From contig NZ_ML660166.1 of NCBI RefSeq assembly GCF_007004725.1, positions 62,001 to 126,000 on the forward strand: a stretch of 64,000 nt of DNA, read 5' to 3'. Shown here in pieces: positions 49,559-57,977 of this stretch (the stretch's first letter is position 1; each line of letters starts with the position of its first letter). A model generated the notes under the pieces. That model saw only the letters and a program-made list of their open reading frames with translations. It was not told the origin of the DNA and did not search any database. The DNA is from Aliikangiella coralliicola. Lineage in GTDB: Bacteria; Pseudomonadota; Gammaproteobacteria; Enterobacterales; Kangiellaceae. The translations under genes were made by a program, and so were the position numbers.

Positions 49559-50491
49559 TTATTCGCTTAAAACATCACTCAACGCTTCTTGCAACGTCTT
49601 AAAACGAAACTCAAAACCTGCATTGGTTAATCTTTGCGGAACGGCCCTTTGTCCAGTCAACAAAAGCCGAGACATCTCCCCTAAAATTAGTTTTAACAAG
49701 AAGGCCGGCGCCACTAAAAAGTTGGGGCGATTTAACTCAGCAGCCAGGGTTTGAGTAAACTCTGCGTTAGTCACCGGGTTGGGTGCGGTTAAGTTAAAAG
49801 CGCCGCTCAATTCTGGCTGTTCGACCTTATCGGCCGCAAGTAAAAACAATATTGCTTTGACCATGTCATCAATATGAACCCACGGCATGTACTGCTTACC
49901 ATTGCCAATTTTTGCACCAAGCCCAAATTGAAAGGGCAATTTCAATTTGCTTAAAAACCCTCCCTGGGCCGACACCACTAGCCCGGTTCGAATTACACAA
50001 ACCCGAACACCAGACTCTGTCGCTTTTAAAGCCGCCTGTTCCCAGGCTTGACATAATTGATGAGTATATTCATCGTTAGCTTCACTTTGTTCGGTGAGTA
50101 TTTTGTCAGCGCCATCACCATACCAGCCAACAGCTGACCCGCTAATTAGCCCTTTGGGTCGCAGCTCACGATGAGTAAGCCAATCAACAAGTTTCTCGGT
50201 CAGTATTATCCTACTCTGCCATATTTTTTGTTTCTGTCTGTTCGACCAGCGTTTATCAGCGATAGGCTCGCCGGCCAGGTTGATAACATAATCAATTGCA
50301 ACCTCATCAGCGACCTCATCGTAATGTGTAATTGCGGTCAGTCGATCTTCAAAACGGGTATTTTTCCAAATACTTTTGGCTTTGTTTTGATTTCGAGTTA
50401 AAACCCAAACCTGATTATGACTTTCCAATAGCTGTTTAATTAGCGCTTGTCCGATAAGTCCAGTTCCACCGGTAACGAGATAATTTCTCAT
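49559..50491 (-). CDS. TIGR01777 family NAD-dependent epimerase (YfcH-like)
   Basis: A 310-residue extended SDR. The Rossmann motif is YLVTGGTGLIGQALIKQLL; INLAGEPIADKRWSNRQK, SGSAVGWYGD, WVHIDDMVKAIL and the C-terminal LTGQRAVPQRLTNAGFEFRF with LQEAL are hallmarks of this group. The substrate is unknown for the family. It is convergent with bufC and transcribed alone. Confidence 0.95.
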   Translation of the reverse strand: MRNYLVTGGTGLIGQALIKQLLESHNQVWVLTRNQNKAKSIWKNTRFEDRLTAITHYDEVADEVAIDYVINLAGEPIADKRWSNRQKQKIWQSRIILTEKLVDWLTHRELRPKGLISGSAVGWYGDGADKILTEQSEANDEYTHQLCQAWEQAALKATESGVRVCVIRTGLVVSAQGGFLSKLKLPFQFGLGAKIGNGKQYMPWVHIDDMVKAILFLLAADKVEQPELSGAFNLTAPNPVTNAEFTQTLAAELNRPNFLVAPAFLLKLILGEMSRLLLTGQRAVPQRLTNAGFEFRFKTLQEALSDVLSE

Positions 50492-50637
50492 TGCTCACTT
50501 TCCTGAATGTGTCCAACTTACATCGATAGAGATAGTAATTTAATGCGGTAAAGCGTCATATTTCATTAAATAACATAACACAAAAAAGCGCAGGTAATAA
50601 CATTGCTTGAGAGAAATAGCGACCATCATTGTTAAAA

Positions 50638-50661
50638 ATAAAAAAGGCGGGAGTTCCCGCC
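50638..50661 (-). terminator. Rho-independent terminator
   Basis: On the minus strand, GGCGGGA and TCCCGCC form a perfect 7-bp stem with a 2-base loop, followed by a T-run. It lies 40 bases after the stop of the small exported gene at 50703. Confidence 0.85.
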
Positions 50662-50702
50662 AAATTGACTAACAACATTCTGATATTGATTCAGCTAGAA
50701 GC

Positions 50703-51044
50703 TTAACCTGCAACTTTCTCTTGTTGCAGATTGCTTACATCGATATGAAGCACTTTATTTTTAAGATACGATACCATTTTTTTCGATTGGTTAATCATCG
50801 CGATGTCTAGCAACGGAGAACCATCACACTGAACTTGCGAGTAAATATTTCTTATGTGAACTCTTGCAGTGAGCAACTCCGAACGAAATTTTGCCAATTG
50901 ATCGTTTTTAACACTATCACATAACGATTGGGTTAACTTGTTGAAACGATAATTGTTTGACTCTGCCGTGCGTGCACTACCAGAAAACGCAGCAAGAGCC
51001 GATAATAACAGGACAAAACTGAATACTTTAAATTGATTCTTCAT
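50703..51044 (-). CDS. Small exported protein, possibly DUF3718-like
   Basis: A 113-residue protein with a signal peptide (VFSFVLLLSALAAFSGSARTA) and a mature domain containing two Cys (LTQSLCDSV and VQCDGSPLLDIAM) that may form a disulfide. The layout, a helix with Cys, a spacer and a CDG or CNG motif, resembles the DUF3718 family of small exported proteins, but I am not certain. The ATG has AGAGGGA seven bases upstream. A strong terminator follows. It diverges from the LysR gene. Confidence 0.8.
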   Translation of the reverse strand: MKNQFKVFSFVLLLSALAAFSGSARTAESNNYRFNKLTQSLCDSVKNDQLAKFRSELLTARVHIRNIYSQVQCDGSPLLDIAMINQSKKMVSYLKNKVLHIDVSNLQQEKVAG

Positions 51045-51151
51045 GGCTATTCCCTCTTTAGGCTGATAACTATTTTGTCAACAAAATTGACTGACATGCC
51101 ATTAATATATGCCTAGCCCCGAGAACTGACAAACGATAAAATTTGACTTAC

Positions 51152-51176
51152 ACTTAAGTTTTTCTTAAGCTTAAGT
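51152..51176. promoter_or_regulatory. Inverted repeats upstream of the LysR gene
   Basis: ACTTAAG at 51152-51158 and CTTAAGT at 51170-51176 form an inverted repeat, with an inner CTTAAG at 51164-51169. It ends on the base before the start codon, so it could be an autoregulatory site of the LysR protein. Confidence 0.45.
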
Positions 51177-52112
51177 ATGAATGAGACATATCCAGTTCCG
51201 CTAAACGGGCTTCGCTATTTTTTTTGGGCAGCTAAGCTTGAAAGTTTTAAGCTGGCCGCAGAAAAACTCAATGTGAGTGAAGCAGCCGTTAGCCAACAGA
51301 TAAGAAACCTCGAGTCATTACTAGGAATTCAACTCTTCAGAAGAAAGCATCAGCGAATTGAGCTCACCGACAAAGGGCATTTGTTTTTTCCTTATATTCA
51401 AACAGCGTTTTCAAACATTCACCAAGGACTCAACCTGGTCCTCGATGATCCTGATCCAAACAGGTTGACGTTAACCACAATGCCATCGTTCGCTTCGCAT
51501 TGGTTAATAAGCCACCTCTCCAGCTTCAATCAACGTCACCCAGAACTTTCTATTAATATGGATACTTCGGTTGAACAACACAACTTCGAAAATAGTCACT
51601 ATGACATAGCCATCCGTTTTGGACAGGGGCATTACCCGGGACTAAAAAGCGAACTTTTGATGCATGACCCCGTTGTAATGATTTGCCATCCAAAATTGCT
51701 TAATGGCCCTGATATTACACGTGAAGATATTATGCGTTTGCCTGTGATTAGGGGGACATTTGAAGGTGTAGAAAGCGCCCTCTTCAGCTTTATGAAGTTT
51801 TTTGACTTTAAAGATGAACAACTGAGTAAAACCCTGTTATTCAAAGACGGTAGTCTGGGTATGGAAGCCGCACGAAGCGGTCAGGGAATTTCATTTCAAC
51901 GAATGAGCCTGGTGGTCGAATTGGTTAAATCTGGAGAACTGGTTTACGCCAAAGATTATGCATTTAAAGACTACAGCTTTTACGCGGTTGCGCCAGAAAA
52001 TCATTTTAAGCTAAAAAAAGTGAAATCTTTTCTAACCTGGCTGAAAAAAGAAATGCGTGTCACCGCAAAACAAATTGCACCTCACCTCGCGAAAATTGAC
52101 AATTTACAATGA
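51177..52112 (+). CDS. LysR family transcriptional regulator (GcvA-like)
   Basis: A 311-residue regulator. The N-terminal winged helix has LNGLRYFFWAAKLESFKLAAEKL and SEAAVSQQIRNLESLLG, and the effector-binding domain follows from about residue 95. The sequence is of the GcvA-like group. No target can be named: it diverges from the small exported gene at 50703, whose promoter it may control. Confidence 0.93.
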   Translation: MNETYPVPLNGLRYFFWAAKLESFKLAAEKLNVSEAAVSQQIRNLESLLGIQLFRRKHQRIELTDKGHLFFPYIQTAFSNIHQGLNLVLDDPDPNRLTLTTMPSFASHWLISHLSSFNQRHPELSINMDTSVEQHNFENSHYDIAIRFGQGHYPGLKSELLMHDPVVMICHPKLLNGPDITREDIMRLPVIRGTFEGVESALFSFMKFFDFKDEQLSKTLLFKDGSLGMEAARSGQGISFQRMSLVVELVKSGELVYAKDYAFKDYSFYAVAPENHFKLKKVKSFLTWLKKEMRVTAKQIAPHLAKIDNLQ

Positions 52113-52262
52113 CTAACTGCAGACGTAGCTTAGCCAAAATTATCTTCGCTCGGGATTAAATCACCACTATTAAATCTCATATGTTGATAAACGCAAATAA
52201 AAGAATCTTATTTTGAGATAAAAAGCACTTATCGAAAACATTAAACTCGACGCTATGAATCA

Positions 52263-52421
52263 ATGGAAAAGCTAAAAAATAAAACCAAAAAATGCTTTAA
52301 AACTAGTAATTTGCCACTAAAGGCAGCCAAGTTTAAGATGATTTATTCCTTCTACGGAAATGCCAAAGACTATCGGTTAAACATAGACTACACTAAATTA
52401 AATAACCCTAATGTACGATGA
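52263..52421 (+). CDS. Possible 52-residue basic peptide, doubtful
   Basis: A 52-codon frame from ATG 52263, ending 11 bases inside the next gene. It is Lys/Asn-rich (MEKLKNKTKKCF at the start). There is no ribosome-binding site. The overlap with the downstream ATG could mean coupling, or the frame may be chance in AT-rich DNA. Confidence 0.18.
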   Translation: MEKLKNKTKKCFKTSNLPLKAAKFKMIYSFYGNAKDYRLNIDYTKLNNPNVR

Positions 52422-54693
52422 AGCTATTCGAACCTTGTTCAGATTGATGCGTAACCTGATAACGACAATTTTTCTTATTGCCGTCAATATTTTGACTAGC
52501 ACTTACGCAGCTTCGCCAGTATCTTTTTCCGAACAAGAACGCGCCTTTCTCTCTTCAATCAAGGAAATCAACCTCTGTGTCGGCCCAGACTCAATGCCAC
52601 TCGACGATATCGTGCGAGGTAGTCATACTGGCATTAACGCAGAATATATGAAGATTTTCGAGAATATACTTGATACGCCGATTCGCCTGGTCATCACCAA
52701 TAACTGGAATGAGTCGCTTGATTTTGTAAAACAAGGCAAATGCGACATCATCTCGCTAGCTTCCAAAACACCGCAGAGAGAATCATACCTGACCTTTACA
52801 GAAACCTACGTCAATATTCCTTTTGTAGTGGTCACAACTCAGGAAAAATTTTTCGTTTCAAAAATGTCTGATCTGGTTGATCAAGAACTCGGCGTCCGTC
52901 GAGGCTATGCGTACGTTGACCTGCTAAAAAATCGATTTCCAAAAATCAAGTTAGTAGAGTTTGAAACACTACACGACGGCCTCGATATGGTAAACCGAGG
53001 CAAGATATTTGGTTACTTAAGCGGGTTACATATTGTCGGCTATGCAATACAAACCGGCGGATATACTAATCTGAAAATCAATGGTCAATTCGACGAACTA
53101 TCGACAATTCAACTAGGCATTGGCGTCAGAAAAGAAATGGCTCCACTGCGAGATATTTTTAACAAAGCAATCGCGGCAATTGATCCTGAAGACAAAAAAC
53201 GCATCGATAGTTCCTGGCTGACCGTACGCTACGAAATTGTTGAAGACTACCAGCGTATCATTCAACTCGCTATTGCCGCGTCCATCATTCTTATTTTTCT
53301 TGCTTACAGACAATTCCATTTGCGCAAACATAACGTGCAGCTAGCAGAAAGAGAAAAAGAAATATGGAATCAGGCAAATTTTGACTTCCTCACCGGGTTG
53401 CCAAATCGAAGATTATTCCAGGATCGATTGGCACAAAAAATATCACGCATTTCTCGGAAAGGAGAACCATTCGCTCTGGTGTTAATCGATCTTGACGAGT
53501 TTAAGGAAGTTAATGACACACTTGGGCACGATCAAGGTGATCAACTATTAATTGAAGCATCGGAAAGAATAAAAAGTTGCTTACGACAGTCAGATACATT
53601 GGCGCGACTAGGCGGCGATGAGTTTGTTGTAATCTTGAATGACATCAATCGAGACGGCGGTGTTGAAACGGTTGCGCAAAAGATTCTTAATAGTTTAAAG
53701 GCCCCGTTTAGACTTAAGGAAAACGCATTTATTTCAGCGAGTGTCGGCATTACGCTATGTCCCAAAGACTCAAAAGATATGGTCGAAATTCTTAAGAATG
53801 CAGATCAGGCAATGTACGCGGCTAAGGCAAACGGGCGCAACAATTTTCATTACTTTACCCCTAGCATGCAGCAAGAAGCAATGGTGAGAATGTTGTTAAT
53901 AAAAGAACTTAGAATTGCGATTGAAGAACAGCAATTTGAACTTTTTTTTCAGCCAATAGTAGACCTGACATCAGGTGCAATTGATAAAGCCGAAGCATTG
54001 ATAAGATGGAAACATCCCACTAAAGGATATGTTTCCCCAATCGAGTTTATTCCCATTCTCGAAGAAACCAGAATGATTATTAAAGTTGGGAAGTGGGTGT
54101 TTATCGAATCGGTGAAACAAGCCAAGATCTGGCGAAAAAGATACCATCCAAACTTTCAAGTTAGCGTCAATACTTCACCGCTACAATTTCAGAGTAACAG
54201 CACCATCGATTGGCATTTGCTTACCAAAAATATGGGGCTGGCAGCACAAGCGATAGGCATCGAAATTACTGAAAGTATGTTGATGGAAGGCCATGACGAT
54301 ATATCAAGTCACCTACTTAAACTGCGAGACAATGGCTTTCAAGTTTCTCTGGATGATTTTGGCACAGGCTATTCCTCGCTATCTTATTTAAGGAAATTCG
54401 ATATTGACTACCTTAAAATTGATAAGTCTTTCGTCAAAAACCTTTCAGATGGATCAGATGATATGGTTTTGTGTGAAGCTATTATCGTTATGGCGCACAA
54501 GCTCGGACTAAAAGTGATTGCTGAAGGCGTAGAAAATAACGTACAGCAACGCCTTTTGGCACACGCTAATTGCGACTATGGCCAAGGCTATCACTTTGCC
54601 AAGCCAATTCCTGCCGATGAATTTGAATTATTACTCGAAAAACAGGCTCAAGCGCAGGCAAAATATAATGTTGCGAGTGAACATAGCGCCTGA
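52411..54693 (+). CDS. Periplasmic solute-sensor GGDEF-EAL protein
   Basis: A 760-residue signalling protein. A signal peptide/anchor (about 13-35) is followed by an SBP_bac_3-like periplasmic sensor (about 45-275, with FTETYVNIPFVV and LGVRRGYAYVDLL). A membrane helix (about 285-302), a GGDEF domain (intact RLGGDEF, G401-F405, and metal-binding LIDLDEFKEVND) and an EAL domain (EAL at 528-530, ITES, DDFGTGYSSL, AEGVEN) follow. Both sites look intact, so it could make or degrade c-di-GMP depending on ligand. I keep ATG 52411; the ATG at 52447 is also possible. It appears monocistronic. Confidence 0.94.
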   Translation: MYDEAIRTLFRLMRNLITTIFLIAVNILTSTYAASPVSFSEQERAFLSSIKEINLCVGPDSMPLDDIVRGSHTGINAEYMKIFENILDTPIRLVITNNWNESLDFVKQGKCDIISLASKTPQRESYLTFTETYVNIPFVVVTTQEKFFVSKMSDLVDQELGVRRGYAYVDLLKNRFPKIKLVEFETLHDGLDMVNRGKIFGYLSGLHIVGYAIQTGGYTNLKINGQFDELSTIQLGIGVRKEMAPLRDIFNKAIAAIDPEDKKRIDSSWLTVRYEIVEDYQRIIQLAIAASIILIFLAYRQFHLRKHNVQLAEREKEIWNQANFDFLTGLPNRRLFQDRLAQKISRISRKGEPFALVLIDLDEFKEVNDTLGHDQGDQLLIEASERIKSCLRQSDTLARLGGDEFVVILNDINRDGGVETVAQKILNSLKAPFRLKENAFISASVGITLCPKDSKDMVEILKNADQAMYAAKANGRNNFHYFTPSMQQEAMVRMLLIKELRIAIEEQQFELFFQPIVDLTSGAIDKAEALIRWKHPTKGYVSPIEFIPILEETRMIIKVGKWVFIESVKQAKIWRKRYHPNFQVSVNTSPLQFQSNSTIDWHLLTKNMGLAAQAIGIEITESMLMEGHDDISSHLLKLRDNGFQVSLDDFGTGYSSLSYLRKFDIDYLKIDKSFVKNLSDGSDDMVLCEAIIVMAHKLGLKVIAEGVENNVQQRLLAHANCDYGQGYHFAKPIPADEFELLLEKQAQAQAKYNVASEHSA

Positions 54694-54791
54694 TTAAAGT
54701 CGCTCAAATTATCGGTTAAAACCCTTCTGCCAAAATTACAATTCTGCCTGAGGCAAATTAAAAACAGGAATCGTTTAAAAGAAGCTGATAT

Positions 54792-55253
54792 CTAAACCGC
54801 TTTCGACATTTTTTTAATTAGTTGAAACTCACTTTTGGTCACGGGCTGAACCGACAACCTACCTCGTTTAACTAGAGTCATGTCCGCTAGTTTCGGCGTA
54901 TCTTTAATCACTTTAAGCGGTACAATGTTCCCAAACTTACTTTCAAAAACAACATCGACGCAAACCCAGCGAGGATTATCAGGGTCTGATTTCGGATCGA
55001 AATAGTGATTTTCCGGATCAAATTGAGCGGGATCAGGATAAGCTTCTTTGACAACTTTTGCAGTCCCTGCAACCCCAATGTTCTTGCAACTACTGTGGTA
55101 AATTAGTACTTGATCATCAAGCTTAACCTGATCTCTCAAAATATTGCGTGCCTGGTAGTTGCGAATACCATCCCAAGGCTCAGGCTTTGTAACATCCCTC
55201 AAGTCATCAATGCTAAATTCACCCGGTTCGGTTTTAAATAGCCAATAGTTCAT
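54792..55253 (-). CDS. EVE domain protein
   Basis: A 153-residue protein that is essentially one EVE domain: MNYWLFKTEPGEFSIDDL, WDGIRNYQARN, DDQVLIYHSS and NIGVAGTAKVVKEAYPDP. EVE domains are PUA-like folds that bind modified bases in DNA or RNA; the target is unknown. The ATG has AAGGAAA upstream. It is monocistronic. Confidence 0.95.
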   Translation of the reverse strand: MNYWLFKTEPGEFSIDDLRDVTKPEPWDGIRNYQARNILRDQVKLDDQVLIYHSSCKNIGVAGTAKVVKEAYPDPAQFDPENHYFDPKSDPDNPRWVCVDVVFESKFGNIVPLKVIKDTPKLADMTLVKRGRLSVQPVTKSEFQLIKKMSKAV

Positions 55254-55543
55254 ACACTTTCCTTTTCTGTTGTTTCCCCTGTTCAGTCAAAGTATCGACA
55301 AAACAAAAGAGCAGTTGACAAAGTCGTTTCTAAACTGGGCATCAGCAGATATTAACAAGTGAGACTTCTCCGCTCAGCAATCTCTGCTAACACGTCAAAA
55401 ACATTTTAAGGTAATTTCATGGATTTAGGTAAAAAACTGCTAAAACAACAGGAATATCGTGGTTGTTCATACTCAATTCAGTTTACATCAGGCTAAATAG
55501 GGACTATGACTAACAAATCTTTCTGTGAGCGCATGGTGCATCT

Positions 55544-57085
55544 ATGAAAAAACTGACTATTTTCTTTATTAGCCTGTTAATTAGCTTTTCTTCAACTCAC
55601 ATTTTTGCCGAAGAAAATACGCAGCAAATAGAGTTTCAAGAAGGCGAGCTCGCACAAATGCTAGCACCAATAGCACTCTATCCTGATAGCGTACTCACGC
55701 ATATTTTAATTGCGTCGACCTATCCTCTGGAAATCATTCAAGCTAATCGCTGGGCCAATAAAAACAAAGGAATGGACCCCGGAGATGCGCTCAAAAAAGT
55801 TGAAAATAAAGACTGGGATCCTAGTGTTAAGGCACTTATTCCCTTCCCTAGAATTCTCGAAAAATTAAGTGACGATCTGGAATGGACCCAAAAACTCGGA
55901 GACGCTTTTCTGCAAGATGAAAAACAAGTTCTGGAAGCAATACAAGCACTAAGATGGAAAGCAGATGAAGCTGGTAATCTCGATAAAATGGAGAAAATGG
56001 AAATTAGCAGAGAAGATGACAAAATTATCATCCAGCCGGTCGAAAAAGAGGTTGTCTACGTTCCTTATTACGATACCAGGGTTGTGTATGGTTCATGGTA
56101 TTGGCACCGTTACCCACCAGTCTACTGGAATTGGCATTGGCACAACCATCATCATTATGCGCATCATGGTTTATACCGTTGGCATCCACGAGTACACATC
56201 TCATTCAATTATTTTTTTAGCGCATTCCATTGGCACAATCACCACGTGGTGGTTCTAGATCATCACCATTATCATTCGCGTCGTTACTATCATAGAAGGC
56301 ATATTATTCGTCACAACAACGCGAGACGCTGGGTTCATAATCCGAGCCATCGCCGCGGTGTTGCCTATCGAACCGAGCACGTTCGACAACGCTACCACAG
56401 CAACCGACCAAGCGTCAGCCAAACCCGGGCCATTCGTCGAAACGAACAAACGATTGTATCAACCCGAAATAATGGCACCAGGAACCGCCAATCTTCAGTG
56501 AGCACATCCCGTGGTGATAGGCTAACTGCGACAAACTCATCGCGCCCAAGAGTGACACGACAAGAACAGCTCAGACGACAACTTAATACTAACCGCACCC
56601 GACAAGTTCAATCGTCTCGAAACGATACAGTTAACAGAAGAAATAGTGATAGCAGAGCGAACCGCACTAATCGCGAGACACTTTCCAATAACCGGCAGAG
56701 AGCTCATTCACAGCGCAGCAATGTGCAAAGGAGCAACGTTCAGAGAAGTAACAGCCAGCGCAGCAATGTGCAAAGGAGCAACGTTCAGAGAAGTAACAGC
56801 CAGCGCAGCAATGTACAAAGAAGTAATCGTTCAAATTCAAACCGAGATAAAAGAGCGAACAGGGTGAGTTCCCAGCGCTCACCTCAACCTGCAATTAAAC
56901 ATTCACAGCCAAGCCGCAATGTTTATCGGAGTCAACCGGTTGCACGTCAATCACAGGCACGTTCTCAATCGGCTTCAAAGTCTAACTATCGAGCCTCTAA
57001 CAACCGTTCATCGGCGCAACCTCGACGATCAGAATCGTCCCGTCGCTCAAATTCACATCGTTCATCAAATCGTCAAGGCCGTTAA
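55544..57085 (+). CDS. DUF3300 domain protein with His-rich middle and Ser/Arg-rich repeat tail
   Basis: A 513-residue exported protein. A signal peptide (ends IFAEE) precedes the DUF3300 domain (about 30-180: LAPIALYPDSVLTHILIAST, WANKNKGMDPGDALKKV, VVYVPYYDTRVVYG). A His/Trp/Tyr-rich stretch follows (about 180-260, WHWHNHHHYAHHG). The long tail of Ser, Arg, Gln and Asn includes a 15-residue repeat (QRSNVQRSNVQRSNS). His-rich sections may bind metal; the family function is unknown. The tail probably extends into the periplasm. Confidence 0.88.
   Translation: MKKLTIFFISLLISFSSTHIFAEENTQQIEFQEGELAQMLAPIALYPDSVLTHILIASTYPLEIIQANRWANKNKGMDPGDALKKVENKDWDPSVKALIPFPRILEKLSDDLEWTQKLGDAFLQDEKQVLEAIQALRWKADEAGNLDKMEKMEISREDDKIIIQPVEKEVVYVPYYDTRVVYGSWYWHRYPPVYWNWHWHNHHHYAHHGLYRWHPRVHISFNYFFSAFHWHNHHVVVLDHHHYHSRRYYHRRHIIRHNNARRWVHNPSHRRGVAYRTEHVRQRYHSNRPSVSQTRAIRRNEQTIVSTRNNGTRNRQSSVSTSRGDRLTATNSSRPRVTRQEQLRRQLNTNRTRQVQSSRNDTVNRRNSDSRANRTNRETLSNNRQRAHSQRSNVQRSNVQRSNSQRSNVQRSNVQRSNSQRSNVQRSNRSNSNRDKRANRVSSQRSPQPAIKHSQPSRNVYRSQPVARQSQARSQSASKSNYRASNNRSSAQPRRSESSRRSNSHRSSNRQGR
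56711..56829. repeat. Tandem 45-bp coding repeat in the DUF3300 tail
   Basis: Two identical 45-bp units (56711-56755, 56756-56800) and a partial third, encoding QRSNVQRSNVQRSNS. Exact identity points to recent duplication or slippage. Confidence 0.85.
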
Positions 57086-57136
57086 CCGGAGCGCATAAAC
57101 GGCCTGGATAAAAACGCCATGTGTGAACAATCTTTA

Positions 57137-57182
57137 GATTATCCTGTCGTGGAATTAGTTTGAATTCGGCGACAGGATAATC
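57137..57182. other. Perfect 13-bp inverted repeat
   Basis: GATTATCCTGTCG at 57137-57149 and CGACAGGATAATC at 57170-57182, with a 20-base loop and no T-run. It lies 52 bases after the DUF3300 stop and 73 before the cupredoxin-like start. It could be a 3'-end structure or an operator. Confidence 0.65.
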
Positions 57183-57254
57183 GAATTAGCAACTACCATT
57201 TTCACTTATCAGAGCTATACTTGGTGATAACTATTCTCTAATAAAAAACTAAAA

Positions 57255-57923
57255 TTGGTGAAACTGAGTCATTTAATCGTATTTTTCCTATCATTTTATC
57301 TAATTAGCACTGCGATCTCCGCCAGTGAGATCCAGATAGTCGACGGAAATGACTCTCCAATTGAAGGACTAGTCATCTTTTTAACACCGATCACCTCTGC
57401 AGGCTCCGACTCTAAAATTTCCCCAGCTCAAAAATCTATTATTGAGATAGCTCAGCTCAATAAAAAGTTTAAGCCATACATTAAAGTGATAAGAAAAGGC
57501 CAAACCGTTAAGTTCATTAATAAAGATGATATCTCTCACCACATTTATTCACTTTCCAATAGCAAAAAGTTTGCGTTCAAACTCAAAGCTGAACAAATGC
57601 CGGAACTGGTTAAATTCGACAAAACTGGTGCGGTTTCTATGGGATGTAACATTCACGACTGGATGAGCGGCCACCTTTTGATCGTTGACACACCCTACTA
57701 CACTTTTACTAATTCAACCGGAATAGCGCAATTTAATATTGAGAAATCGAATGAATACTGGATTAACATCTGGCACCCGCAGCTTAATAGTGACAATCAT
57801 CTGCAGCGCGCCAGGGCAGTTTTTCCACTCAACCAGAGGAAAAAGATTAAACTTGATAAACCAATGCTGGAAATTCCTGATCAGGAACAAATTGACGACT
57901 TTGACTTTCTTGACGGTTACTAG
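57255..57923 (+). CDS. Cupredoxin-like periplasmic protein
   Basis: A 222-residue exported protein with a signal peptide (LIVFFLSFYLISTAISA). The cupredoxin fold shows KVIRKGQTVKFINKDDISHHIYS and, further on, SMGCNIHDWMSGHLLIVDT. The candidate type-1 copper ligands are H95/H96, C131, H134 and M137 (C-x2-H-x2-M). Proteins like this are often annotated as methylamine utilisation related, without proof. The start is TTG 57255 or GTG 57258; neither has a clear ribosome-binding site. It is first in an apparent operon, 54 bases before the GGDEF-EAL gene. Confidence 0.88.
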   Translation: MVKLSHLIVFFLSFYLISTAISASEIQIVDGNDSPIEGLVIFLTPITSAGSDSKISPAQKSIIEIAQLNKKFKPYIKVIRKGQTVKFINKDDISHHIYSLSNSKKFAFKLKAEQMPELVKFDKTGAVSMGCNIHDWMSGHLLIVDTPYYTFTNSTGIAQFNIEKSNEYWINIWHPQLNSDNHLQRARAVFPLNQRKKIKLDKPMLEIPDQEQIDDFDFLDGY

Positions 57924-57977
57924 GGCCTGTTCAACAGCCCTTAATCTTAATCGATTGAAAATAACAAGGATCTCTCA

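Noticed and set aside
56646-56894. Overlapping frames on both strands with three repeated Cys-rich or MCKGATFREV-type units
   Set aside because: They are alternative-frame readings of the 45-bp tandem repeat inside the DUF3300 gene.
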